Of a stretch of DNA of 64,000 nucleotides, positions 45,886 to 57,508 are shown piece after piece (the stretch's first letter is position 1; each line of letters opens with the position of its first letter). The stretch is from positions 53,800,881-53,864,880 of the forward strand of contig CM019063.1 in assembly GCA_009667805.1 (NCBI GenBank), written 5' to 3'. The notes beneath the pieces were generated by a model. The model was not told the origin of the DNA, searched no databases, and was given only the letters and a program-made list of their open reading frames with translations. Made by a program: the position numbers and the translations under genes. The stretch is from Leptobrachium leishanense (lineage: Eukaryota > Chordata > Amphibia > Anura > Megophryidae).

Positions 45886-47125
45886 TCTTTGGGGTGAACA
45901 AAAACACCAAATCCAAACACAACATAACCATCAGACAATAGAGAGGATATAATCATACTCAACAAATGTTTACGTTCATGTTTTCTCTTTTGTTGTTGTT
46001 TTTGTTCAGCAACGTGTTGGCGTTTACTAATTTGAATAAAAAACGTTATCCTTTATTTCTGTTGATCAAAAACGTGATGTTCCGCCAAGATAGAAGAAAG
46101 CTTAATACATTACCATAGCCGGCGAAGACTAACCTTTGGCACTCTGATTCTTCTGGATTATGATTCCCTTGATGTTCCGGGAGCCATGTGGATGAGCACC
46201 GTGTGATGTGTAACACACATTAGCTGGAGTTCCAAAGGTTAGCATCACTACCTGGGGAATGGTACCCACTCTGGGGCATCCCTATAGCAGATTTAACCCA
46301 TCCTGTGCATTGCAGATGATTCCCGGGCTGCTTCAGAGAACAAAGATAAAGTTTCTATAAAATTCTAATCTTAATATAAGCCACGTGCTATGTTTATTCT
46401 GCGATATGTGGAACCTGCGCACTTTATAAAGCTGTAAAAGCCTTTTAGAAATTTCAAAAAATGAACGGCGTAAAAATACATCCATAAATATCATTTTCAC
46501 TTTAATGCATGTTTTCCAGTGTGAAATTATGTGCAGAATTAAAGACACTAAAAAACATATCTGCTTGGGTCTTTCCTAGTGTTATTGTTTTCTATGAAAT
46601 CCATTTTTTTAAAAAAAAAAATGAATTTTTCTTTTTGTTAAGAGAGAGAAAAAAAAAAGCCACATTGTTTGTAAATACCACAGAGTAAGGTTTGAAGATT
46701 TCTGTCCGGAGGTTTGATTTAAAAGGCGGTGGTGCCACACAGCAGAGAAAGAACGGAACTGCAGGCACAGTGCGGCATTCCGGAATCCGGGAGAACAGTT
46801 GTTAAGATTCTAACAATGGCGGGCGAACAATGAGCTCTGAAATACAGACTTCTGCTGGTGAGGAGATAAGCGGGCAGGCTGCCGTGGCGAGTCTCAGCCT
46901 TGCTTATCAATATTAATTATAAGAGGCTACATATTTCTTACCAGTGAGTTAGGAGAACATTATATTGGCTTTTTTCCTTTTCTTTTCTTATTATTTTCTT
47001 CTGTTTGCAGTCTTATGGCTATTACTCCCTTTAACATTTTCACTACCTCAACATATTCACCATTTCAGATGCTTACACAGACACACCGGTACATATGCAT
47101 GATTTATTGCATAAGTAACTCTTCA
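45886..47125. other. Unassigned, no gene seen
   Basis: Low-copy-looking sequence with an A-run near 46610-46650. The stretch at about 46720-46940 is non-repetitive and balanced in composition. No coding signature. Confidence 0.4.
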
Positions 47126-49440
47126 TTTTCTCCCACTATACCTTTTTTTCTATCATTTTATTACATGCTTTCTTTCTTTCTTTCTTTCTCCCTCATTCTC
47201 TTTTACTCCTTCCCTCGCTCTTTTTCTCTCTCTATCGACCTCGTTCTTTCTCCTTTTACACTATTTCCCTATTTCTGTTTTCTTTTATCTCACTCCCTTA
47301 TTCTTCTTCTTTTTTCTCACTCACTCAGTCTTCTTTTTTCTTCTCTTCCTTTTCGCTCTCTATTTCCCTTCTTTCTTTTCTCTTTTTCTCTTTACTTCCC
47401 TCTTTCTTTTTTCCTTTGTTTTCCCTTTCTGTTTCTTTTTCTGCATCATTAGTCCCTCCCCTTTCTTTCCTCCCTTTCTCTCCTCCCCCCTTATTTCTGT
47501 GTTTACATCGCTCTTCCCCTCTGTCTTTCTCTTTCCCTATTTTCTTTTCTTTCTCTCCCTCTTTCTTTTTTCACTCTTTCATGACCTTTCTCTCTCTCAC
47601 TCGTGTTATGTTTCCCTCTTTCTCCCTCTCTCCTCCACCTTCTTTCTTTTCTCCTTTTCCCTCTTTCTGTTTTCTCTTTCTTGTCTTTTTTCTATTTAAA
47701 GATCTATATATTTTTCTGTCTCTCTTGCCCTCTTTCTCTTTCTCCCTTTAGTTATCTTTCCTTTTTCTCTCTTTCTCTCCCTCTTTCATTTTTTCTCTCT
47801 CTCCCTTTTCGTTTTTGTATTCTTTCTCTTTCTGTTTCCTTTTCCTCTATTTCCCTCTTTCTTTTTCCTTTTTCCCTTTTTCTACCCTTTTCTTTTCTCT
47901 TTCCACTCTCTTTTTTCACACTTTTCCTCTTTCATTTTTCTTTTGCTGTCTTGGTCCCACTTTCCCTGTTGCATTTTGTATATTCTGTGTCTTTTTTCTG
48001 ATTCTTTATTCCCTCTTTTTTCATCTCCTCCCGTTCTCTCCTCCTTTATTTCTGTGTTTCTGTCTCTCTTTCCCTCTCTCTCGTCCTCATTCTATTTCCT
48101 TTTAATCTCTCTCCCTCTTTATCTCTCTCCCTCTTTTTCCTTTTTATCTCTCTCCCTCTTTTTCTGTCTCCCTCTTTTTCCTTTTTATCTCTCTCCCTCT
48201 TTTCCCTTTTTATCTCTATCCCTCTTTTTCCTTTATATCTCTCTCCCTCTTTTTCTCTATCCCTCTTTTTCCTTTTAATATCTCTCCCTCTTTTTCCTTT
48301 TTATCTCTTAACCCTCTTTTCACTTTTTTTATCTCTCTCCCTCTTTTTCCTTTTTATCTCTCTCCCTCTTTTCCCTTTTTATCTCTCTCCCTCTTTTTCC
48401 TTTTTATCTCTATCCCTCTTTTTCCTTTTTATCTCTTAACCCTCTTTTCACTTTTTTTATCTCTCTCCCTATTTTCCTTTTTATCTGTCTTCCTCTTTTC
48501 CTTTTTATCTCTCTCCCTCTTTTTCCTTTTTATCTCTCTCCCTCTTTCCCCATATTATCCCTCTCCCACTTTTCCCTTTTTATTTATCATTTTTTCCTTT
48601 TTCCCTTTTTCTACCCTTTTCTTTTCTCTTTCCACTCTCTTTTTTCACACTTTTCCTCTTTCATTTTTCTTTTGCTGTCTTGGTCCCACTTTCCCTGTTG
48701 CATTTTGTATATTCTGTGTCTTTTTTCTGATTCTTTATTCCCTCTTTTTTCATCTCCTCCCGTTCTCCTCCTCCTTTATTTCTGTGTTTTCTGTCTCTCT
48801 TTCCCTCTCTCTCGTCCTCATTCTATTTCCTTTTAATCTCTCTCCCTCTTTATCTCTCTCCCTCTTTTTCCTTTTTATCTCTCTCCCTCTTTTTCTGTCT
48901 CCCTCTTTTTCCTTTTTATCTCTCTCCCTCTTTTCCCTTTTTATCTCTATCCCTCTTTTTCCTTTATATCTCTCTCCCTCTTTTTCTCTATCCCTCTTTT
49001 TCCTTTTAATATCTCTCCCTCTTTTTCCTTTTTATCTCTTAACCCTCTTTTCACTTTTTTTATCTCTCTCCCTCTTTTCCCTTTTTATCTCTCTCCCTCT
49101 TTTCCCTTTTTATCTCTCTCCCTCTTTTTCCTTTTTATCTCTAAACCCTCTTTTCAAATTTTTATCTCTCTCCCTATTTTCCTTTTTATCTCTCTCCCTA
49201 TTTTTCCTTTTTATCTGTCTTCCTCTTTTCCTTTTTATCTCTCTCCCTCTTTTTCCTTTTTATCTCTCTCCCTCTTTCCCCATATTATCCCTCTCCCACT
49301 TTTCCCTTTTTATTTATCATTTTTTCCTTTTTCCCTCTCTCTTTTCCCCCCTCTTTTCCTCTTTCTTTTTTCCATCTTTTCCTCTTTCTTTTATCTATTT
49401 CTGATGCTTTCTTATTTCCCTCTTTCTTTTTTTTCTGCCT
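47126..49440. repeat. Polypyrimidine tract with a ~730-bp tandem duplication
   Basis: About 2.3 kb almost entirely C and T on the plus strand. Within it, a 24/25-bp unit (ttttatctctctccctcttt plus ttcc) repeats many times. A segment starting ctaccctttt at 47882 recurs at 48611 and stays nearly identical through gctgtcttggtcccactttc and the following repeat, giving an offset of about 729 bp. Long plus-strand frames are compositional. Confidence 0.9.
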
Positions 49441-50330
49441 CCGTCTTTCTTGTTTTTGAACTGTTTCTTTATACCCTCCCTTCTCTGCCCTCCATTGCTC
49501 TCCACCTCCTTCATTTCTATGTTTCTGTCTCTATCATTCTTTTGTCTTCTCTTCCCTCCCTTATATTATCTCCATCTATGCAGTTTATACCCCCCCCATT
49601 TATACACCTCCCTTTTCACCTACAGGCTAGCAAAAGGCAAGGTTTCCTTCAATGCATCTGGTACATAAACCTATTTATGAGCCATTCCTGCTAAAATCAC
49701 ATTCAGAAAACATTGGGCAAAATGTAATCTCCCTGTAATCCTGCAGTGGTGTGAGACTGTTCCCAACACTCATACTGCAACACATTTCCCACATCCTCTA
49801 ACACTGAAATAAATCCGAAAATTGTCATTTCTGAACCTTAAAACACCAGAGCTGGACTGCCACGAGAGCTGGATTATCCGTCACCCAAAGAGAGGATTAA
49901 TCCTGCAGGTCAGAAAGAAAAGTCATAAAAAATAGATTTCTACACTGAATAAATGTAACACGTGGAACGCCGGTGCTCGTCATTATATTCCCCATCCAGT
50001 ATAATATCATTCTAGATCAGGGGTAATCAACCTTTCACCTTCTAATATTGGACTATAATTCTCAGCAACCCCCAGAGCATGACTGTATTGAAAAAGAGTC
50101 GAAGAATAAGCGCAGGAGAAACACATAACGTGACAAAGAAATATATGAACAGCACAGAATTCAATAGACAATTCAATAGGTATATAAATATAATGCTTGA
50201 TGTTTTGATCTTAAAGGGCCAGTAACACCAAAAAATGAAATGTCCTTATTGTGTTTATTTATGTTGCTGATATCTTACCTGTGATTTTTTTTTCTCTTGT
50301 ATGTTTAGTTAAGGAAATATTTTCCTCTAT
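49441..50330. other. Unassigned
   Basis: Mixed sequence. 50020-50085 (caggggtaatcaacctttca and the following actataattctcagcaac) looks like a fragment of a dispersed repeat. No gene. Confidence 0.35.
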
Positions 50331-51112
50331 ATGTGTCACTGGGTGCATCCATTGTGTGATATTTTCCTCTATATGTGTCGCTGGGTGCATCCATTGTGTG
50401 ATATTTCCCTCTATATGTGTCGCTGGGTGCATCCATTGTGTGATATTTTCCTCTATGTATCACTGGGTGCATCCATTGTATGATATTTTCCTCTATGTGT
50501 CATTGGGTGCATCCATTGTGTGATATTTTCCTAAAGATGTGTCACTGGGTGCATCCATTGTGTGTTATTTTCTTCTATGTGTCACTGGGTGCATCCATTG
50601 TGAGATATTCACCTCTATACGTGTCACTGGACGCATCCATTGTGTGATATTTTCCTCTATATGTGTCACTGGGTGCATCCATTGTGTGATATTTTCCTCT
50701 ATATGTGTCACTGGGTGCATCCATTGTGTGATATTTTCCTCTACATGTATCACTGGGTGCATCTATTGTTTGATATTCTCCTCTATATGTGTCACTGGGT
50801 GCATCCATTGTGTGATATTATCCTCTATATGTGTCACTGGACGCATCCATTGTGTGATAGTTTCCTCTATATGTGTCATTGGGTGCATCCATTGTGTGAT
50901 ATTTTCCGGTATATGTGTCATTGGGTGCATCCATTGTGTGATATTTTCCTCTATATGTGTCATTGGGTGCACCCATTGTGTGATATTTTCCTCTATATGT
51001 GTCATTGGGTGCATCCATTGTGTGATATTTCCCTCTAAATGTGTCACTGGGTGCATCCATTGTGTGATATTTTCCTCTATATGTGTCATTGGGTGCACCC
51101 ATTGTGTGATAT
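50331..51112. repeat. 42-bp minisatellite, about 19 copies
   Basis: Unit: gatattttcctctatatgtg followed by tcactgggtgcatccattgtgt. The period is 42 bp (14 codons), so plus- and minus-strand frames both stay open for over 100 codons. Cytosine/thymine variants (tcactgg/tcattgg/tcgctgg) distinguish units. Not regarded as coding. Confidence 0.92.
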
Positions 51113-51176
51113 TTTGTGCTCACACAAAGTATGAATTTTTTTGCCAAGCGTTAAGCGATTGTGTGTGCAAATCACC

Positions 51177-51828
51177 CTTGGAATTACAATCCTCACGCAT
51201 TTTTTCATCCGTTGATCAATAACGCGCGTAAACCGTATGCGCCTAAATGGTCGCGCAGTACCGTCACGCGCAAAAATCAGTGTGTGGACTGTTTTTGTCA
51301 CGCGATTCAGCCTATCAGAATTAGGAACCACATTTGTCTCACGTAAATTTTTGCTCCTGTCAAAGTCAATCTGCGCATATATGCTACAGCAATAATAAAA
51401 ACACGCACAACTTCTCCATTTTATTGGTTTGGGTATGTGTAGAATGTGTAACTATACTTTGCTGCGTATTTTTTTTGGGCTGGTGTATTTGGTTTCGGCA
51501 GGTTGATAGAATTTTCCATTAACACCAGCTTTCAGGAGTTGCTAAAATTCTGCGTGCAAAGGCTGTGCGGTAATTACAGCAAAATAGATTGTAATACCAT
51601 CCGCATACCAGCGCACATTCGCGTTTGCGCTCACAATGTTAAGTATAGGAAGCGTGATGTACAGTAAGCTCGCGCAGGGTTTGCGCAGGTTCACCCGCAG
51701 TAGACGAATACGTGCGTTTGTTGCCCTGACTATGTAATACGGCGTTCGGCGCAAAGGGTTTTACCCCTCGTGTTAATGTTTTTTTGTGCCGGCGCAAACG
51801 TTTGCGCGAAGATTGTAATTTAGCCCCA
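51177..51828. mobile_element. CpG-rich TIR MITE (attgtaatacc family), fullest copy
   Basis: The left end ggaattacaatcctcacgca is complementary to the right end tgcgcgaagattgtaattt. The interior contains attgtaataccatccgcata and the cgcacattcgcgtttgcgct segment. Fragments lie at 45.6 and 56.65 kb. No transposase. Confidence 0.6.
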
Positions 51829-52205
51829 TGTGTTTAATCACGTAGTTTTTAGTTGTAATGAACAAGTAATCTAATTTTTCTGTTAAAAGAAAAGCTAGGG
51901 TTAAATTTTAAGCTGTGTCACAGATTTAGAATCTGAATCAAATGAAACAGTGAAACAAAATTTATTTGTTTCATAAAGTCCTTTGCCGACTATTACTTGT
52001 ATTGTAAGTTAAGATCAGTTCGATAGTTGATATGTTATTCAAATTTTTATTTTTTGATGATGACACAGTGTAAAACGAAAAAAAATTATTATATAACGTT
52101 TTCGTTTCGAATTCGTATCATATCGATTCGTTATTCGGGAGTACTTCCGAATACCAATGATCAAATTCAGTTCCAAATTTTTCCGAAACGAAAGCACATC
52201 TCTAG
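51829..52205. mobile_element. Possible hAT-type element end
   Basis: 52183-52205 reads ccgaaacgaaagcacatctc then tag, which resembles the hAT-like end at 59.9 kb. The opposite end could not be found, so only one end is supported. Confidence 0.4.
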
Positions 52206-52214
52206 TCACATGGT

Positions 52215-53260
52215 ATACAGGTTCTCCAGGAGAGGAAGGAAGGGAAAACTAGAAAGAGTGAAAGAAGAGGGAGAGAGAGAGTGAAAGAGAGAAAGAAGAC
52301 AGCGTGAGAGATGAGAGAGTGAAAGAGAAAGAAGAGAGAGTGAAAGAGAAAGAAGAGAGTGAAAGAAGAGGAGAAGAGAGTGAAAGACGAGAAAGAAGAG
52401 GGGGAGAGAGAAAGAAGAGGGGGAGAGAGAGAAAGAAGAGGGGGAGAGAGAGAAAGAAGAGGGGGAGAGAGAGAGAAAGAAAAGGGGAGAGAGAGAAAGA
52501 AGATGGGGAGAGAGAGAGAAAGAAGAGGGGGAGAGTGAGAGAGAGAAAGAAGAGGGGAAGAGAGAGAGAGAAAGAAGAGGGGGAGAGAGAGAGCGAGAGA
52601 AAGAAGAGGGGGGAGAGAGAGAGAAAGAAGAGGGGGAGAGAGAGAAAGAGAGAAAGAGAAAGCAGACAGAGCAAAAGATGAAGGAGAGAGAGAGAAAGAG
52701 AGAAAGAAGACAGACTGAAAGATGAGTGAAAGAGAAAGAAGAGAGTGAAAGAGAAGAAGAGAGAGTGAAAGAGAAGAAGAGAGAGTGAAAGAAGAGGGGG
52801 AGAGAGAGAGAAAGAAGAGGGGAGAGAGAGAGAGAAAGAAGAGGGGAGAGAGAGAGAGAAAGAAGATAGAGCGAAAGATGAAGGAGAGAGAAAGAAGACA
52901 GCGTGAAAGATGAGAGAGTGAAAGAGAAAGAAGAGAGTGAAAGAAGAGGGTGAGAGAGAGAGAGAAGAGGGGGAGAGAGAGAGAAAGAAGAGGGGGAGAG
53001 AGAGAGAAAGAAGACAGAGCGAAAGATGAAGGAGAGAGAGAGAAAGAAGACAGCGTGAAAGATGAGAGAGTGAAAGAGAAAGAAGAGAGTGAAAGAGAAA
53101 GAAGAGAGTGAAAGAAGAGGAGGAGAGAGTGAAAGAAGAGGGGGAGAGAGAGAGAGAAAGAAAAGGGGGAGAGAGAGAGAGAAAAAAGAGGGGGAGAGAG
53201 CGAGACAGAGAGAGTGAGAGAGAAAGAGAAAGAAGACAGAGTGAAAGATGAGAGAGATAG

Positions 53261-53344
<84 letters not shown>

Positions 53345-53400
53345 TAAGAGAAAAAGAAAACAACAAAAGAAAGAGAATAAAAGAGAATGACAGAAAATCT
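52215..53400. repeat. Polypurine tract with (GAAA)n
   Basis: About 1.2 kb nearly all A and G on the plus strand, built from gagagagaaagaagaggggg-type units. It ends in about 22 copies of aaag at 53255-53343. The long minus-strand Ser/Leu/Phe frame (411 codons) is compositional. Confidence 0.92.
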
Positions 53401-53449
53401 GGCAACGGAGTGTCGTACCGAGGACACAGGTAAAGGGGCAAACCTCATA

Positions 53450-53590
53450 GCCCGTGATCTCAAACTATGCCCCGCCCCAGATGTTTCTGAACTACATCTC
53501 CCATGATTCTTTGGCCATTTATTGCATTCAAAGAATTCTACGAATTGTAGGCATCAATATCTGGGGTGATCCAAGCCACAAACAACAAAG
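53450..53590. mobile_element. Dispersed repeat fragment
   Basis: aactacatctcccatgattc followed by tttggc is a phrase common at the ends of vertebrate MITEs and SINEs. Bounds are uncertain. Confidence 0.4.
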
Positions 53591-54160
53591 AATGGAATCC
53601 ATTACACCATGAATGAACATGTTTTTATTCCGTGTTTTTGTCACTTTACATTTTCAATTCTCTGCCGGTAGAATTTTTTGCTAAAATAATTGAGTTTTAT
53701 TACAGGCCACGCATAAATTATTTAAATAACTTTACCAAACCATCCAATGAAACACGGATTTTGATGCATTGCTAAAAACAATGTTTTGACTTTTAAACCA
53801 TGCTGTTAATGTCTTTTGATAAAACTAATTGAATATTTAAAGCACATTTTTTTAGCATTTTGGCTAAACGAAAGCATAATGCGGCCGCCTTATGTTCCCG
53901 CGGAACAACCTGCAATGCTAATAGCACTAATTGTGAACGCACAGAGTGGATCATTGAGCAGATGTATGTTACAAAGACAGTGTCTTCTACAAGTATTCAC
54001 CCCTCCTCCTCCTCCCACCTTTGTCTTTTTAACATCGTGTAGTGTTACGCCGTGTGAAATAAAAGCCGTTTTGTTGGGAATGTTATCATTTGAGGCTACA
54101 AATGTTATTTTAGATATTAATTTTAAAAAAAGTAAAATTAAATGCCAGTTTTTATTGCCT
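53591..54160. other. Candidate conserved non-coding segment
   Basis: About 500 bp of A/T-rich but non-repetitive DNA with several homeodomain-like cores (ttaatgtcttttgataaaac, ataaattatttaaataac). No coding frame with domains. The label is only a suggestion from appearance. Confidence 0.25.
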
Positions 54161-54540
54161 TAACCCTTTCACTACCAAGGGGTTTATCAGAAAACCAATT
54201 TCAGTGTTATTTTGGGAAAATCAGTTTTCATTATTTATACAGTAAGATTTTTTTGGAAATATTCCCATTTTATTCCTTACTGTAATAAGCTATTTGGTAG
54301 GGAAATGTCACCATCTGCTGGCCAAAGGAGCTACTTCAGTTCAGGACTCCCTGCAAGATCAGCTGGGGAGATGTCTCCATCTGCTGGCTAAAAAGGAGTT
54401 ACTGCAATTCAGGGCTCCCTGCAAGATCAGCTGGGGAGATGTCTCCATCTGCTGGCTAAAAGGAGTTACTGCAGTTCAGGGCTCCGTGCAGGATCAGCTG
54501 GGGAGATGTCATTCATACACATTCCCCAGCTGGTTTTAAA
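54161..54540. repeat. TTAA-type end and 68-bp tandem repeat
   Basis: 54162-54182 reads TTAACCCTTTCACTACCAAGG, like other TTAA element ends. The 68-bp unit atgtctccatctgctggcta (starts at 54303, 54371 and 54439) is present about three times, with a partial fourth. A single copy of this unit is at 5.98 kb. Confidence 0.7.
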
Positions 54541-55184
54541 AAGTCACTTAAAGGCAAATGAAGTGCTTACATGAGTTCAAAATGGCAGTAATTTTTCAAG
54601 GCCAAAAACAAGTTCCAATGTTACCTAAATGTTCTTCGTATCTAAAACATCATAAAATCTTAAATTGGGTTAATTATAATGCATGGAACCAGCACAGTTT
54701 GCTTGATTCCCTATAAACTCTAAGCTGTTCTCCTCAGTTGATATAACGTAGACATGTGCAAGGCCAGAAAAATGTGGGGTCTGTCAAAAAAGGATGATCG
54801 CTTCAGTTTTGTTTGAATTTCATTGGGAAGTCAATCGATTTGTCTGAAGTTGGGTTTGTTGACGCTAGATGAGCCAATCTCCATGCACACTGCACCATTA
54901 TTTATTGAATTAATTATACCTATACCCATTGGCCGCGGTTGACAGGAGTTAATTAAGAGAGTCGGTTGGCAGGAAGATCATCTGCTCCCGAACCAAGTAG
55001 CCTGCAAAGTTCGAGGGACTCCTTCTTTATCTCCTCCATCTACCCACTAACTGTGGCCAGTCGTTGATGGGTCAAAGATCTGGGGTGCCATTTTGGCATT
55101 GACAACCGTAATGATCTACTAATAGCTAACGAGTTATGCATTTTTGTAAAGATATATTATTTTACTATTATTATTATTATTATC
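54541..55184. other. Unassigned
   Basis: No recognised feature except tagacatgtgcaaggcc at 54750, which may be a hAT-like end, and a (TTA)n run at 55155-55182. Confidence 0.35.
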
Positions 55185-55530
55185 CTTTATTTATATAGCG
55201 CCTCATATTCCGCAGCGCTTTACACGATCAGTGTACAAGGTGTTGTTACATTAGAATACCACACATGGATGATATGACCTGATTCAGGGGGTCCCTGTTC
55301 CCAAGGGAATTTACAATCTATGAGATGTACAAGTATTTTGTGAGGTAGGCACATCCATATCGTTAGGTGTCTTGCACAAGGACACTCGCTAGTGGCGTCT
55401 TCTGAGTAGGATCGAGTCATCTTTCCATGATTGTAGATCAATGACCTGGTGGTTAGCTTGAACCTGCTTCTTGTAAAGTCGAGACTTCTCCATAGTTGGA
55501 TTGGGGGGATGTGCTGAACGTTAAGTGCGC
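55185..55530 (-). mobile_element. Composite SINE with LINE-type tail, second copy
   Basis: Minus strand: gtgtccttgtgcaagacacc, tagattgtaaattcccttgg, then tgtaaagcgctgcggaatat and a (TAA)n tail. It matches 40.15-40.5 kb closely and lacks the 499-bp insertion, so it is the empty-site reference. Confidence 0.75.
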
Positions 55531-55639
55531 AGGTCCCGTAGCACTACTCAATTTGCAGCTCCTACACTACGCAAGATCAATAGGAGCGAAAATTGCTCAG
55601 AAAAGCTTCCGGGATCTCAGCGACCCCTGCGCTCAGATG

Positions 55640-55735
55640 TATCTGTATTTTTAATTGTACCCATTATACCCTTGCACAGCGCTGAGGAATGTGTTGGCAC
55701 TTTATATGCAAAGTATAATAATAATAACGGTAATT
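55640..55735 (+). mobile_element. LINE/SINE 3' tail, plus orientation
   Basis: ttgcacagcgctgaggaatg then tgttggcactttatatgcaa and a (TAA)n run: the same tail family as at 16.4 and 61.9 kb, in the opposite orientation. Confidence 0.6.
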
Positions 55736-55854
55736 TTAGTATGTTTTCTGGGATACGTTGATACACATTCCTTAAATCCTTAGGTTTATTGTTTGTGAAC
55801 CCCATTTTTAAGAGATCTGGGGCCCTATTCCAAAGGTTATCATTAAAAGTCAGA

Positions 55855-56050
55855 TGCTAATGGTAAAGTACCGGCATTGCTCTGCATGGAGAGCCAGTGG
55901 AGACATGGGTTTGATTCCGGCACGAGCACCTCTTCAGTAAGTGTCCTTGGGCAAGACATCTAACGGTACATACTCGCCACCCAGGACATGCTTGAAATTG
56001 AGAGCAATCTCAATATATCCTTCCGGGTAAAATCCTTTCTCAAAAAATAA
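55855..56050 (+). mobile_element. tRNA-headed SINE, second copy
   Basis: B-box-like gggtttgattccggc, then gtgtccttgggcaagacatc, cgccacccaggacatg and aaaatcctttctcaaaaaat. It matches the SINE at 17.6 kb through its length. Confidence 0.8.
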
Positions 56051-56342
56051 AAAAGGAGTGTGCCGGCCGTTAACCATTAGTGTCTCACCTTTAACGTCCA
56101 TATTCCAACCAAGACGTTAAAGTCAGCTGGAGACGTAAAAATATCTTAGTGAGATAGTGGAGCAGTGAAATTACCGGCTGGCGCTGCTAAAAGTGGATGT
56201 GGGCGCAGCTAACACTAATTAAATCCCTGTGTGTGTGTTTCAGGCCTTAACCAGAGCTGTAACAGCTCCATAGACTTTACCTGCTCAGGGAAGTTACACC
56301 AGGGTTTACGTGTCATTATGAGCATCACCCCAGCTTTTAGGA

Positions 56343-56565
56343 GGGGTTGGATTCATTTGAGAAGAGCCTAATGCTGAGAAAGATTGAGGGTAAAAGAAGA
56401 AGGGGGCGACAGAGAATGAGGTGGCTGGATGGAGTCACTGAAGCAGTAGGCGTGAGCTTAAATGGACTCCAGAAGATGGTAGAGGACAGGAAGGTCTGGA
56501 GGAACGTTGTCCATGGGGTCGCAATGGGTCGGGCACGACTTCGCAAATAACAACAAAAACAAACA
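56343..56565 (+). pseudogene. RTE/BovB-like LINE 3' end
   Basis: Encodes KIEGKRRRGRQRMRWLDGVT then EDRKVWRNVVHGVAMGRARL, very similar in form to the C-terminal end of the RTE/BovB ORF known from ruminants and squamates. The tail (cgacttcgcaaataacaaca) fits too. About 66 codons remain; the RT domain is absent. Identification rests on a distinctive short motif, so a database comparison should settle it. Confidence 0.75.
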
Positions 56566-56879
56566 TACCCTGGGTTTGCTCCTTGATGATACGTTTGTTC
56601 ATGACCCCGGAATAGGTCGCCGTTCTTACGATTCATAACGACACCCCATGTTAAGTATAGGAGACGCCAAGTACAGTAAGGAACGCATGTTGCGAGATAC
56701 TAAGGTCTCCTTTAACGGCATGGATGGAATAGGAGGTGAAAACATTAAGCTAATAACGTCTGGTGTTACAATGTGCGTCTCGAATTGTAAGAATAGCGAC
56801 AACCTTGGAATAGGTCCTGTAATTGGCCACCTGGGGATGGGAATGATGATTCCTGCTCAGCTTTAAGTAAATATACATA

Positions 56880-57350
56880 AGGAAAATATCAGAGAATTAA
56901 GTATTGCTTAGAATAAAAGAGTCTTTTGGAGCTGGTATTTCTAATGTCAAGCATTCTAGATGTTTGCCTTTGAAATCCCCTCTCCTAAGTGACATGTAGG
57001 GGCTACTTTAAGACTCCCCCTGCCCGGGATGGTATTTTCACTGAGACATTTAATATTTCACCTTTTTAAAGGGAAGAGATGAATGGGGAAAAAAATGAAA
57101 TGAAATTATTTCCATATGCAAAGAATATCACTTAGAAGTCTGTGTTCCAAGTAAAGTAAACCATCAAAAGCGAGATAATAAGACCTTTCCATAATAAATT
57201 TATCAAAGTGGAATTTGAAAGGAGACCCGCAAAGCTAAAATAAGGTGTGTTTGGGTAAAATATTACAAGAACGACATGTGGTCACCACGGAAAAGATAAT
57301 TTATTGTAAAATATGTTCTTTTTACAAGTAACCTGAGGTTTATTTTATCA
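56880..57350. other. Unassigned; non-repetitive
   Basis: No gene or repeat family recognised. 57125-57250 is balanced single-copy-looking DNA next to the Tc1 target site. Confidence 0.4.
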
Positions 57351-57508
57351 TATACAGTTGTGTTAAAAAGTACTTGCCCGGTCATGATTTTTTTATTTTT
57401 TTGCACGTTTGTCACTTTAATGTTTCAGATCATCAAACAAATTTAAATATTGGTCAACGATAACACAAGTAAACACAACATGCAGTTTTTAAATAAAGGT
57501 TTTTATTA

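Larger units (their letters stand above)
55819..56822. mobile_element. Possible TIR element containing other repeats
   Basis: ggccctattccaaaggttat at the left is roughly complementary to gacaaccttggaataggtcc at the right. The interior holds a SINE, an RTE-like fragment and a piece of the attgtaatacc family (56648-56690). The pairing is short, so the boundaries are tentative. Confidence 0.4.

Noticed and set aside
47015..49694. Plus-strand frames of 100-200 codons in the C/T tract, resembling membrane proteins
   Set aside because: Low-complexity pyrimidine sequence always reads as Ser/Leu/Phe.
52206..53441. 411-codon minus-strand frame, nearly all Ser, Leu and Phe
   Set aside because: Pure compositional effect of the polypurine tract.
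54750..54770. Second hAT element starting tagacatgtgcaaggcc
   Set aside because: No matching right end or 8-bp duplication was found within several kilobases.
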